Below, in pieces: positions 39,901 through 48,326 of a stretch of 64,000 bases of DNA (the first letter of the stretch is position 1; every line of letters starts with the position of its first letter). The notes below the pieces were generated by a model. That model saw only the letters and a program-made list of their open reading frames with translations, did not search any database and was not told the DNA's origin. This DNA comes from Pseudomonas abieticivorans (GTDB taxonomy: Bacteria > Pseudomonadota > Gammaproteobacteria > Pseudomonadales > Pseudomonadaceae), in contig NZ_CP094975.1 of assembly GCF_023509015.1 (NCBI RefSeq), positions 4,395,501 to 4,459,500 on the forward strand, given 5' to 3'. The position numbers and the translations under genes are program-made.

Positions 39901-41368
39901 CATCAAGTACCGCGCTCAAGTTACCCTTGTCGGTGTACCGGTAATTCACCAACGCTTCTCTGCGTTCAATCTGACTGGGTTCGTTGGGCTTGAGGAATAG
40001 GCGATCGACTTGGCTGACCCGATTCGTGTGCAGGGCGTCGTAGTGCAAGTGGACGGTCAAATGGCTGACGGGGTCGACCACCAGTACCAGTCGAGCAGTT
40101 TCGTCATAGAGCAGATTGAGCAGGTTGCGATTGCGATCACCGAGGCGCACCAGGCGTGAGCGTTGGGCGTCGTGCGGATCGACTTCAAAGACTTGATAGA
40201 GCCCCTCGTGAATGTCTTCGACCACCGTCAGGCCTTCGCCCAGCTGATAGAAACTCAGGCCGTCGAGGATGCTGACAAAGCTGTCGCCGGTGTTGAGGCG
40301 ACCCAGTTCCAAACGGCTGCCCTGGGCGTCGATATACACCCACAAATCACCGCCGTCAGGGTGCGGAACACGGACGATCTCGACTTCGTAAAACACACTC
40401 CAGCCTGGCCCAAACAGGCCGCTGGTGCGCAGGTCCTCACTGTTGTATTGGCGGGCCCAGTCAATCGGCAAAATGCCCGGTAAAGTGAAATCGACGTCTT
40501 CAGGGCCATTTTGGAATTTGCTGCCGGTGGAGACTGAGACCGGGTTGCCCTTGCAGCGGCGGCCGGCGACTTTTCTGGACAGCAACATGCCGATAATCAG
40601 CCCGGCAATCATCCCCAGTTTGTTCTTGCCGCTGCGGATTTCGCGCACCACCAACGACTCCCCACCAATGCGCACATCAGGGGAGATGGCAATATCCGCG
40701 TTGATGGTCGCTTCACACGTGGTACGTTCGCTATCCCGCGCGGCCGGCTGGCTATTGATGAAAACGTCCCGTGAGCCTTCCGCGATGTATTGCAGCGGCA
40801 TGGGAGGGTGCCGGATGCAAGCCACTTCGTCCTGTTCGGCAGCGGTTGTGCCAGGGTTGGGTTGCGTGACAACGGGCGGGTTGATGATGGTATCCGCCGC
40901 CTGATACCAGCCGTAGGGCGTCAGCCCCACGACCAGTGCCCCAAGTGTTTCCAACACGCCGGGTTTTGCCGGTTCCGTGTCCGGTACATCGGTGATTTGA
41001 TACCCGGCAGCACGTGCCGCAGGCAAGGCATTGATGAATGTGTCTTGGGAGCCTGATGCGATGATTCCGGCAGGTACGGGCGGGAAAATCATATTGGCCA
41101 CTGCATCGCAGCCATCACTGATGTGTTCGGTGATGCTTTTGCCGCCGACCGGGATCAAGCTGGTCGCGGCGCCCAAGAGCAACCCGGCCCCGACGGCCAC
41201 GGCGGTTGCACCTACCGCCGCCACCAAGGTACACGGTGCTGCCGCCACCAATGCCGCCGTTGCCGCGGCGTAGATGACACCTTGTGCAACGACACTCAAA
41301 ATTTCAGCCCACACCGAGATGTGGATTATTGCGTCGCCTTTGCGGGCGGCTTTGACTTTGTCTGCCAC
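36908..41368 (-). CDS. prePAAR-Rhs type VI effector with C-terminal toxin
   Basis: This 1486-residue polymorphic toxin starts at a GTG (41368) with AGGAG upstream. Residues 7-16 (AARKGDAIIH) match the prePAAR motif AARxxDxxxH exactly. Two hydrophobic segments follow (about 22-72), then PAAR-like segments (ISDGCDAV, PPMPLQYI). A long YD-repeat Rhs shell ends at VGWVDPLGL near residue 1385, where Rhs proteins cut themselves. The last ~101 residues (to SSCEG) are the toxin; its activity is unassigned. PAAR tips the VgrG spike, and the shell encloses the toxin. vgrG, an Eag chaperone and immunity gene flank it. Confidence 0.92.
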   Translation of the reverse strand: MADKVKAARKGDAIIHISVWAEILSVVAQGVIYAAATAALVAAAPCTLVAAVGATAVAVGAGLLLGAATSLIPVGGKSITEHISDGCDAVANMIFPPVPAGIIASGSQDTFINALPAARAAGYQITDVPDTEPAKPGVLETLGALVVGLTPYGWYQAADTIINPPVVTQPNPGTTAAEQDEVACIRHPPMPLQYIAEGSRDVFINSQPAARDSERTTCEATINADIAISPDVRIGGESLVVREIRSGKNKLGMIAGLIIGMLLSRKVAGRRCKGNPVSVSTGSKFQNGPEDVDFTLPGILPIDWARQYNSEDLRTSGLFGPGWSVFYEVEIVRVPHPDGGDLWVYIDAQGSRLELGRLNTGDSFVSILDGLSFYQLGEGLTVVEDIHEGLYQVFEVDPHDAQRSRLVRLGDRNRNLLNLLYDETARLVLVVDPVSHLTVHLHYDALHTNRVSQVDRLFLKPNEPSQIERREALVNYRYTDKGNLSAVLDANGQVVRRFTYTPEHYLSSHTLASGATRHYQWAIFAVPQYRPQPVRADGTPYTLPPLLEPQPDHEWRVVRHWGSDGEDYHFSYDLEKGETRVVDSLGRTDHYFWGPLYEVYQHIDPLGQCWRDDMLAGQLLKTTDPQGGEWHYAYDEIGRLIETRDPLGRSERLYYTEHWALPLSITDRGGCTRTYRYDERGNLLSEQDPLGHTTHYGYDPQGRVVSITDATGKHKTLGWNTHSQLLSYRDCSNAETHYRYDARGQLSQSINARGESQHYRYDRRGLLIESERPDGRLDRYERDSAGQIIGYTDPAQQTTCYQYDLSGRVKQRTDAQGHSVRLSYDAYGRLKKLTNENNEAYAFGWDPLDRLVAQRDLDGSGCCYHYNAVGDVCGVDHVPVPASAADDSDAKDDDCPPLKHRFERDAAGRLIKKNTADGVTDYTYDNADNLLSITFTDLNGQQQPLAFSYDKAGHLLSETSATGELKSHYDELGNLETLTLPDQRTINHLYYGSGHLHQINLGGRVICDFERDNLHEEVLRTQGQLHTRTRYDRNGRLAQKALHYHNAAREELPLLSKDYEYDACDNLIAEVLTQTQRRDNKHSPKDAVIGRFEPARGNGKSHTLSQQYRYDPTERIRQHYQHTPQTPGQHSETFNYDAAANLMQNGVLRGHVKHNRVQVFEDKRYRYDRFGRLSEKRIGSHTVQRFEYDAEQRLIYVQQSKYGEHLRIHYQYDPLGRRIGKHAYRNDDHLPYQRTDFQWQGLRLLQEVQDGRPSLYLYANTDSYEPLARIDGNPGSEQIYYFHTNLAGLPEQLTDEHGLSVWHGEFKAWGNSRDEWHHTQSGQEQNLRFQGQYLDRETGLHYNTFRFYDPDVGRFTQTDPIGLLGGINLYQYAPNAVGWVDPLGLEVKKLETYERARNAAIKWLEERGFKAEKETLGRFSDIKGQPIGMQTADGKIGFRVEFDEKNKAHINTWSGKEKGPHFLFEATQKTVTKIQKNFRKPSSCEG

Positions 41369-41403
41369 TAAATGCTCCTACTGCGCGATGGTCACCGGTG
41401 CGT

Positions 41404-41832
41404 TCAGACAAACCGCAAAGTGTGTTTGATGGCGCGCCAGTGGTCGCAGTCGGCATCGGTCAATACGCTTTTCTTACTGTAAGTGAGGGCCAACATGCGC
41501 GGCTCACCGGGCACTTGGCAGACCAGTTGGTATTGGTATGAGGGGCTGCTCCCCTGTATGAATTGGGTAACGACTTCCAAGCCTTCCAGATGATCGTCCT
41601 CACCTGTCATGACGGCCTTTGGCCCGGTGTATTGAAGGGCTTTGACCTGGTGCTTGAGAACTTTCAACTGCAGGGCATAGGTGCTGGCGAGGGTGGTGCC
41701 TTCCTCTATTGCGCCGCGAGCAATCACCAAGGTGGTTTGCCGTTCCTTGAAGATGAACACGTTGAGGCTGTTGTCATCCGGTTGGTCGCCCTGGAAGCCA
41801 ATCAGCAGATCATTGGTGCGGTAGTGGGTCAT
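41404..41832 (-). CDS. Effector-associated (Eag/DUF1795, DcrB-like) chaperone
   Basis: This 142-residue protein starts at MTHYRTNDLL (ATG 41832, AAGGA upstream) and fits the DUF1795/DcrB fold of Eag chaperones. These bind the N-terminal hydrophobic segments and prePAAR motif of their effector and keep it soluble until loaded on VgrG. It lies between vgrG and the prePAAR-Rhs gene, the usual place. No signal peptide, consistent with a cytoplasmic role. Confidence 0.85.
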   Translation of the reverse strand: MTHYRTNDLLIGFQGDQPDDNSLNVFIFKERQTTLVIARGAIEEGTTLASTYALQLKVLKHQVKALQYTGPKAVMTGEDDHLEGLEVVTQFIQGSSPSYQYQLVCQVPGEPRMLALTYSKKSVLTDADCDHWRAIKHTLRFV

Positions 41833-41875
41833 GCAGCAAATTCCTTGAATCGATAGGTCGTCTGGATGTTCAGGG

Positions 41876-43810
41876 TCAGCCTTTGCTGAAATGGCGATCG
41901 ACATCACCCTTGATTGCCGCATCGCTGACGCCCACGGCGCTGATGTTTGCTGCTTTACCGGCCATGTTCAGGTCAAGCTTGGCGCCGAGGGTGTTGAGCT
42001 TTCCGGCTTGATTGGCAGTGATATTGAAGTTTTCGCAGGTGATATTCAGGTCGCCGTTGGCGTTCAGTTCAATCACGGTTTTGCCGCATTCAAGCCGTAG
42101 TTTTGAACCGACACCGATGTAGTACTCACTGGCGACGTGATCGTTTTTGTTGCCGCCCACCTTCAGCGTGTCGTTGGTTTTCACCACGCGTAAGCGGTTG
42201 CGGCCCACGGTGATGGTTTCGTCTTGGCCCACTGCGTGGGTGCGGTCAACGCCCACGCAGTGGGTCTCGTCGTTGTTGACCATCACGTTCTGGTCTCTCT
42301 GCGCATGCAGGTAGACTTCTTCCAACCCCTTCTCATCCTCAAACCGCAGCTCATTGAAGCCATCCCCCTTGTGGGTCTGGCTTTTGATGGTCATGCGGGT
42401 TTTGTGCTTGGGCAGTTCGTAGGGCGGCAGGTTGGCTTCGCGGTAAGCGCGGCCCGTGGCAATGGGCTGGTCTGGATCGCCGTCGAAGTACTGGATGATC
42501 AGTTCCTGACCGATGCGCGGAATGGCCATCGCGCCCCAAGTGGTGCCAGCCCAGCCCTGGGCTACCCGGATCCAGCAGGAGCTGTGCTCGTTGTTTTGGC
42601 TGTTGCGGTCCCAGGGGAAGCTGACTTTGATGCGGCCCCATTCATCACAGAAAATCTCTTCGTCGGGCGGGCCGACCACCGTGGCGGTTTGCGGGCCGTC
42701 GATGCGCGGTTTGGGGCATAGCGGGGCCTTCCATTCGAAGGCGGCGGGCGCCAGGGTGGCCTCAAGGTTGTAGTGGGTGCCTGAGGCGCTGGCGGCCGCT
42801 TCTTCCTGTTGGCTGCTGTGCTGGATGCCGGTGTGGAAGACGCTCACGGTGCGCCAGCGGATGTTCATGTCGTCGCGTGGGTGGTCGATCAGGTCGAAGG
42901 ATTTTCCCGGTTGCAGGCGGGCATCATCCCCTTCGACCTTAGCGATGCGGGCGTCGCTGCGCAGGGCGTTCAGGCGTGTCTGGGTGAAGGGCTTGCCGGC
43001 GATGTCGCGCTTATAGCGGCCGGGATAATCGAAGCGTTCATAGTCGCCCCCCTGATGCTCTAGCTGGGTACCGTTGGCGATGTGTTCCAGGTCGTAGCGC
43101 GGGTGGGTGAAGGTGTAGTCGCGCTGCACCTGGCGGGCAGTGCGGACGTGTTCGGTGTAGTGGAAGCGGTGCAGGGCTGGTTCCGGTTGATCGCCGCCAC
43201 CCATGGCCTGGTACAACACGGTGCAGGCGTCTTTGGGGGCGATGGTGCCGAGTGCGCTGACACGGTCGGTGATGATCAGGCGATGGCCGTCGGCCCGGTG
43301 TTCGAAGGTGTAGAGCAAGCCTTCTTCGGCGGCCAGCCGGGCGATGAAGGCCAGGTCGGTTTCGCCGGCCTGGACGCAGTATTCTCGGGGTTGGTGGCCG
43401 TAACTGATGGTGTGTTCGTAGTCGCTCAGGCGATGGGCCTTGAACACGGCGTCGAGGATTTGCGGCACACTTTGCTGCTGGAAGATCCGCCAGTTGGAAC
43501 ACAGCCCGGTTCTGGCCAGCGCGGGTTCAACCACGGCGCTATAGCGGGTGCGGCGAAAGCCGGTATCGCCTTGAGTCAGGGAACTGATGAGGCCATGCAC
43601 GTAACGCACCGGCGTTGCATCGCGCCAAATGGTCAGCAACGCGGGTTTGTCCAGCAGCGTGCCGAAGTCCAGTTCAGCATCGGGGCTTGCCAGTTGCAGC
43701 GCCAATTTGAAGGGCCGGGAAAGGCCTTCGTCGAGGGTGAATTCGATGACCTCGAAGTCGGTGCCGCCGCTGGGTTGGAAGGTAAAACGTAAGTCGCTTT
43801 GGCGGGGCAT
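41876..43810 (-). CDS. vgrG: Type VI spike protein VgrG (TssI)
   Basis: This 644-residue protein has the gp27-like N-terminal part (FTFQPSGGTDFEVIEF to LQPGKSFDL), the gp5-like OB-fold (VVGPPDEEIFCDEWGRIKV, WIRVAQGWAG), and a beta-helix needle with repeated GxNxxxxV-like strands toward the end. It forms the trimeric tip of the tail tube and carries the PAAR-Rhs effector. No extra effector domain is seen at the C-terminus. AAGGAGG precedes the ATG. Confidence 0.95.
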   Translation of the reverse strand: MPRQSDLRFTFQPSGGTDFEVIEFTLDEGLSRPFKLALQLASPDAELDFGTLLDKPALLTIWRDATPVRYVHGLISSLTQGDTGFRRTRYSAVVEPALARTGLCSNWRIFQQQSVPQILDAVFKAHRLSDYEHTISYGHQPREYCVQAGETDLAFIARLAAEEGLLYTFEHRADGHRLIITDRVSALGTIAPKDACTVLYQAMGGGDQPEPALHRFHYTEHVRTARQVQRDYTFTHPRYDLEHIANGTQLEHQGGDYERFDYPGRYKRDIAGKPFTQTRLNALRSDARIAKVEGDDARLQPGKSFDLIDHPRDDMNIRWRTVSVFHTGIQHSSQQEEAAASASGTHYNLEATLAPAAFEWKAPLCPKPRIDGPQTATVVGPPDEEIFCDEWGRIKVSFPWDRNSQNNEHSSCWIRVAQGWAGTTWGAMAIPRIGQELIIQYFDGDPDQPIATGRAYREANLPPYELPKHKTRMTIKSQTHKGDGFNELRFEDEKGLEEVYLHAQRDQNVMVNNDETHCVGVDRTHAVGQDETITVGRNRLRVVKTNDTLKVGGNKNDHVASEYYIGVGSKLRLECGKTVIELNANGDLNITCENFNITANQAGKLNTLGAKLDLNMAGKAANISAVGVSDAAIKGDVDRHFSKG

Positions 43811-43829
43811 GAGGCCCTCCTTGGGGCAC

Positions 43830-43870
43830 GCTACCGCCCAGCCCTTGGTCTGGACGGGCTGGAGGGTAGC
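43830..43870. other. Hairpin between hcp and vgrG
   Basis: A stem of about 15 bp with two mismatches (GCTACCGCCCAGCCC/GGGCTGGAGGGTAGC) and an 11-base loop. It has no U-tract, so it is more likely a processing or stability element than a terminator. Confidence 0.5.
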
Positions 43871-43920
43871 GAACAGTGAAAGCCTTGCCCAATCAGTGGG
43901 GCAGAAGGAATGGCAGTTGT

Positions 43921-44433
43921 TTAAACTGGGCTGCGCCAGTCGTCCGAGCCCTCGGTGCCGGATATAACGTGTTCCCAGATGATCTTGCGATACGTCATGC
44001 TGACTTCAACGATCTGGGTGTAACTGGCACTGCTCGGATCCTGTGCATGAGGAAGAGTGGTATCGATGGAGACGATGGTGGCGTCTTCAAACAGGGTGCG
44101 ATAAAACTTTTCCTGCTTGCCGTCGGTTGAAGTGCGGTACCACTCCACCAGCACATTGGTCAATGTTTCGCCGGTGGCCAGCGCTACGTTGAGCAGTGGG
44201 ATGGCTTTGTTCATGGAACAGCTGAAGATGAAAGGCGAGTGCACGCGAGGCCCGGCGGGTTGGCCGCTTTGTGGGTCTGTGGGCGTTTTGATCGAATGTT
44301 TGATCGCCTGGACGAGGATTTCGTCCTCATGCCCTTCGACAAAGACATTGCCCACCGAGTCGGCGGTAAAGGCGCCTTTAGTGATGAGCCCCTGGGTTTT
44401 GCCTTCGATCGTGATGTACGCGGGTGTAGACAT
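43921..44433 (-). CDS. hcp: Type VI tail tube protein Hcp (TssD)
   Basis: This 170-residue protein carries the Hcp signature MSTPAYITIEGKTQG, the FVEGHEDEILVQ loop and the late VEVSMTYRKIIWEH. Hexameric rings stack into the tube fired by the sheath. AGGAG lies six bases before the ATG. The leader contains a terminator-like hairpin, so expression may be uncoupled from tssL. Confidence 0.96.
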   Translation of the reverse strand: MSTPAYITIEGKTQGLITKGAFTADSVGNVFVEGHEDEILVQAIKHSIKTPTDPQSGQPAGPRVHSPFIFSCSMNKAIPLLNVALATGETLTNVLVEWYRTSTDGKQEKFYRTLFEDATIVSIDTTLPHAQDPSSASYTQIVEVSMTYRKIIWEHVISGTEGSDDWRSPV

Positions 44434-44453
44434 GAAAAACTCCTGTAACGCTT

Positions 44454-44494
44454 AAAAAACGACCCGAAGGTCGCCACTGTCGATCTGACAGTGG
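44454..44494 (-). terminator. Terminator-like double hairpin in the hcp leader
   Basis: Read on the minus strand, an 8-bp stem (CCACTGTC/GACAGTGG) is followed directly by CGACC-TTCG-GGTCG and six T. The T-run ends nine bases before the hcp Shine-Dalgarno. It fits an intrinsic terminator or attenuator between tssL and hcp. Confidence 0.75.
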
Positions 44495-44583
44495 GTACTG
44501 GCGCATAGGCGCCAATTCGTGGTCCGCGCTCTGCCGTCAGGGCTGGAAGCGATAGCACTCGGCGGGGGCAGGGCTGATCCGGG

Positions 44584-45414
44584 CTATAGAGTGAGAATTC
44601 CGTCCAGTGCACGCAGCACTTGCTGGGTGGTGCTGTTCAGGCGCACGGCGTAGATCGTGTAGGCGACCATCAGCACGACCGTGGCCACGGCCCATGGCGT
44701 CCACCATGGCCATTGCTGGTTGACTCTGTAATGACGAGGGGCGACGTTGATCATCGGGTCGGTCAGTCGCTCGGGCGCGGGGCCGCGCAGTTGACGGAGG
44801 ATGCGGTGCAGTTTGGTGATGATCTTTTGTCGCTCGGCATCACCGTTGGGCTGCAGTGCGTATTTGCCTTTAAGGCCCATGCATAGGCATAGGTACATGC
44901 ATTCCAGCAGGTGCTGGTATTTGGCCGCGTCCATTTGCAGGCGCGAGAGCACGGTGAAAAATTTCTCACCGCCCCAGGTTTCCTTGTGAATGTCACTGAG
45001 CAAGGAACAGCCGCTCCAGGTGGAATGTTTGCCCCAAGGCGTGGCCATGACTGTTTCGTCCATCAACAGGCACAGGCTGTAGGAGTAGGCCAGCCGGGTC
45101 GCGTCGTCGTAGTCGCGTTGGCGTACTTCTTCCAGGATCGTGGTGATCTGGTTGTGCACGCTGCGGTACAAGGCGGGCACGTCGTTGCATCGATCCAGCG
45201 AGCGCAGGCGCATGACCAAGCCGAACAACGGCATCGCGGCGTCGGCCAAGGGGTTGTAAGCCAGGCCGCGCAGCTGGAATTCAGGGTCTGCTAGCGCTAG
45301 CTGCTGCTCGGGCTGCGGCGCAGTGGCCGACGCGGCATCGGTTACTTTATGCAGTAGCGCGCTTAGTAACGGGGCAGGCTGCTCGGCGGGGCGCGGTGTG
45401 ATGGGGTCTGTCAT
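44584..45414 (-). CDS. tssL: Type VI membrane complex protein TssL (DotU/IcmH)
   Basis: This 276-residue protein starts at ATG 45414, one base after the tssK stop, with AGGAG. It has the DotU-type cytoplasmic helical bundle (YSLCLLMDETVMATPWG, TWGGEKFF) and a single C-terminal helix (WWTPWAVATVVLMVAYTIYA), placing the bulk in the cytoplasm. No peptidoglycan-binding domain follows. With TssM and TssJ it forms the envelope channel. Confidence 0.93.
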   Translation of the reverse strand: MTDPITPRPAEQPAPLLSALLHKVTDAASATAPQPEQQLALADPEFQLRGLAYNPLADAAMPLFGLVMRLRSLDRCNDVPALYRSVHNQITTILEEVRQRDYDDATRLAYSYSLCLLMDETVMATPWGKHSTWSGCSLLSDIHKETWGGEKFFTVLSRLQMDAAKYQHLLECMYLCLCMGLKGKYALQPNGDAERQKIITKLHRILRQLRGPAPERLTDPMINVAPRHYRVNQQWPWWTPWAVATVVLMVAYTIYAVRLNSTTQQVLRALDGILTL

Positions 45415-45415
45415 C

Positions 45416-46750
45416 TCATTGGCTCCTGATGGCCCAGAACTGCAGTTCCAGTTCGGGGAAGTCGGCGGCAATGTGGAAACCGAAGCCGGCCGCGCCGGTC
45501 AGGCTCTGCCAGGCGGGGTGATGGCGATCGAGTTCGAAGTAGCTGAACCCGGCATGGAAGGGCAGGTGTCGAGGTGCCACCGGCAGCGGGATCAGCGGGA
45601 TGCCTGGCAACTGCAAGCTGACCAGTTTGCTGAGTTGCTCCAGTGAGCTGACCTTGGTCTGTTGCAGGAACTGTTGGCGCAATATTTCCAGAGGCATCTG
45701 CGCGCGCACCGCGAGGATGAACTCGGCGTCCTTCAGTAGCAGGCTGTCATGCACGGCAGCGGTCAACACCCCGTACTGCTGGGTTTCGATCGGCAACGAA
45801 ACAGCGCGCGGTTGCAGCACGGTGCCCAAGGCTCGGCGCAGGGTGTCCTGCAGAGGCTTGAGTGATTGACGCAGGCTGTCATGCTGGTAGGCCGGATATT
45901 CCAGGGGCAAACGACCGTCGTCGGTAAAGGTGACCAGTTCGCCGCAGGCCTGACTGAAGGCAATGTAGAGCTGCTCCGGATGCACATGTGGGCGCCGGGC
46001 CAGATGCTGGAAAAGCGGGTAGAGGCGGTTGAGGGTCTGCAATAGGTTGAAGTCGGTGACGTCCGCTACCCCGGACTGGCTGGTCGAACCGATACGCTCG
46101 GCAATGGCGCGGGCACGTTCGCGCATCAGCCCGGCAATTTCCCCGAGGTAACGTTTTAGCGGTGGTACGGCATGCACCGACACGCTGGTGGGATAGAAAT
46201 CTTCATCCATCACCACGCTGCCGTCTGGTCGTTTGTCCAGGATCCGCCCCAGGGCAATTCCGGTAAATGCACTGCGGTCGTTGCGGGCCAGCATCATTTG
46301 CAAGTTCGGCACAGCCAGCTCCATAGCGACTTGGTCGCCGTCCTCGCTGTGGGTGTCGTGCACTTCGCTACGCTGGGCGCTGTAACGACTGTTGGCATAG
46401 TTTTCAGGCCATTGCACCTCTAGGACCCCATCGCTGCGTAATAGCAGGCAAAGGTGGACGACCTGGTTGACCGCCGAGCTGTCAGGGATGTCCAGCGGTG
46501 GTGGGGGGGGCTGGTCATTGGGAATATCAAAAACGCTGCCATCGGGCATCAGGCCGCGGGCGCGGATGATGGCGATCTTGCCGAAGCTCAGGTACTCGGA
46601 GTTAAGCTCCAATTCACTGAAGCCATACAACGTGTCATTAAGGCAGTTGAGGCGTTGCTGCAGTTGCGACTCAGCTGCACGTGCCTGCTGTTGAAAGTGC
46701 TGGGGTTTGACGAACAAACCTTCGTACCAGATCACGGGGTTGGAACTCAT
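45416..46750 (-). CDS. tssK: Type VI baseplate protein TssK
   Basis: This 444-residue protein starts at MSSNPVIWYEGLFVKPQHFQ (ATG 46750), the conserved TssK N-terminus; the in-frame extension to 46948 is not supported. TssK trimers connect the baseplate to TssL and TssM. The length is typical. It lies 67 bases after the FHA-TssJ gene and is coupled to tssL. Confidence 0.94.
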   Translation of the reverse strand: MSSNPVIWYEGLFVKPQHFQQQARAAESQLQQRLNCLNDTLYGFSELELNSEYLSFGKIAIIRARGLMPDGSVFDIPNDQPPPPPLDIPDSSAVNQVVHLCLLLRSDGVLEVQWPENYANSRYSAQRSEVHDTHSEDGDQVAMELAVPNLQMMLARNDRSAFTGIALGRILDKRPDGSVVMDEDFYPTSVSVHAVPPLKRYLGEIAGLMRERARAIAERIGSTSQSGVADVTDFNLLQTLNRLYPLFQHLARRPHVHPEQLYIAFSQACGELVTFTDDGRLPLEYPAYQHDSLRQSLKPLQDTLRRALGTVLQPRAVSLPIETQQYGVLTAAVHDSLLLKDAEFILAVRAQMPLEILRQQFLQQTKVSSLEQLSKLVSLQLPGIPLIPLPVAPRHLPFHAGFSYFELDRHHPAWQSLTGAAGFGFHIAADFPELELQFWAIRSQ

Positions 46751-46817
46751 CGGCAGGCTCTCTGTAAACGTAGGGAAAGGGCAGACTTTGCCGGGCAGAC
46801 CGGACGGACGTGGACGG

Positions 46818-48326
46818 TCACGGCGTCTCGTCCTTGAACTCGACACGGGCGGAATCCAGATGCACCAGTAGGGCGTACTGATGCCCTTTGGGCTGGATGC
46901 GCAGGATTTGCTTCCAATGTGTGCTGTTGGCTTCGTGGTAGCGGGCAATCACCGCCAGGTAGCGGGTTTTCTTGTCGAGGGGCTGGTAGTTGATGAACTT
47001 GAATTGACCGGGGAGCAGAACGTAGTCATCTGCATCGATATAGGTGCTGCCCAGCGCCAGCTGCAGATCCTGGGTCAGGGCTTCCAGGTTGGCGTTGCGC
47101 AGCAGAGAGTCGTCTTTCAATTGCACGATCTTGAATGCAATGGGCGTTGCGATGTCTGCGGGCGTGGGCGCTGTGGAGACCTGTTGGCTAGGCGTCGTGA
47201 AGCCAATCTGCAGGTCGGTATAGTCACCGAGCACGTAGCGTTCGAGGGGGGACATCGCCGTGGCATTGGCGGTAGGCGTTTGGGCGGAGTAAGCAGGGGG
47301 CGTGGTGTATAAGTGGTCGAGCAGGGCCTGCAACTTGTCGGTCAGCTCAAGCGGGTTGCTGGCGTTGAGGTTTACCGTATAGCCGGAGGGCTTTTGAACC
47401 ATAGGGCCTTCTGGCCCACCGGTGGGTATATTGCGCACGCTGCCAGCGTTCGGGTTGACGGTGTTGGTGGCGTACAGGCTCAGAGCAATCAGAGAGGGCT
47501 GATCGTCAGGCCCGCCCACCGGCGTAGAGGGGTTCATGATGACGTGTCCGAGTTTGCCCAGCATCGTGCAGCCCCCCAACAGCAAGCAGGCCAGGATCAG
47601 GGTGAGGGTGCGTGCGACCACAACCGGATGTCGCGCCGAGGGAGGGACGGGCGAAACGGGTTGTGGTGTCAAGGGGGCGTCTCCAGCGGTGAGGCGGCAA
47701 GAAATAGGGGGGACGTGGTGGGCGTGCTCGAACGTCGCCAGGGTCAGTTCTGTGGGAGCGCACACCGGTTGGGTGGCGTCCAGCGCTCGCAAAGGGTCAT
47801 GCTGCTCATGTAGCCCCAACGGTGTGCTCAGGCGTTCGAACTCTGGGGAGTGCGCCGGGGTGTCGGCATCCGGCTCCGGCACGGGTTGATGCCCCTCCAG
47901 CAGCGTTTCCAACGGGCAACGGCTTTCATTGAACAGGGCACTGACCGCGTGCTGGCTGAGGTACCGGTGGGCCAGGTCATCCGTGCCTGCACGGTCTTGT
48001 TGCAAGTACACGTTGAGTGTGTAGGCGCCCACATGCAGGCTGTCGCCGTCGTTGAGCTTAACTGTGGTGTTGCGCCCTATGGCCAGGTCATGGCCATTGA
48101 GACGGGTTTGCCCACAGAGGTCGATGACGCAGAAGCGGCCTTCCACCAGACGTATTTCGCAATGCAGAGGGTGAATTGCGTGTTGACGGTCATCGAGCAG
48201 CCAGTCGCAGGCAGTGTTGCCAATGCTGCCGCCAGCGTGGTCAAACTGTCTGTTGGCCGTGCAGCCATGCATCAGGTGCTCGGGGTTGCGCACTACCAGG
48301 GTCATTCGGGAAGCCGACGGGGTCAT
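46818..48326 (-). CDS. FHA domain fused to type VI lipoprotein TssJ
   Basis: This 502-residue open frame joins two parts that are often separate. Residues ~10-110 form an FHA domain (GGSIGN, LHCEI, RLNG), normally a phosphothreonine reader in type VI control (TagH/Fha). A Pro- and Thr-rich linker follows. Residues ~235-252 are hydrophobic and end in a lipobox (LLLGGC, Cys 253), and the TssJ fold follows to the C-terminus (QIGFTTPSQQ, VIARYHEANSTHWKQ). TssJ is normally an outer-membrane lipoprotein. A GTG in HPVVVART could start TssJ separately. The start overlaps the tssG stop by four bases. Confidence 0.85.
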   Translation of the reverse strand: MTPSASRMTLVVRNPEHLMHGCTANRQFDHAGGSIGNTACDWLLDDRQHAIHPLHCEIRLVEGRFCVIDLCGQTRLNGHDLAIGRNTTVKLNDGDSLHVGAYTLNVYLQQDRAGTDDLAHRYLSQHAVSALFNESRCPLETLLEGHQPVPEPDADTPAHSPEFERLSTPLGLHEQHDPLRALDATQPVCAPTELTLATFEHAHHVPPISCRLTAGDAPLTPQPVSPVPPSARHPVVVARTLTLILACLLLGGCTMLGKLGHVIMNPSTPVGGPDDQPSLIALSLYATNTVNPNAGSVRNIPTGGPEGPMVQKPSGYTVNLNASNPLELTDKLQALLDHLYTTPPAYSAQTPTANATAMSPLERYVLGDYTDLQIGFTTPSQQVSTAPTPADIATPIAFKIVQLKDDSLLRNANLEALTQDLQLALGSTYIDADDYVLLPGQFKFINYQPLDKKTRYLAVIARYHEANSTHWKQILRIQPKGHQYALLVHLDSARVEFKDETP

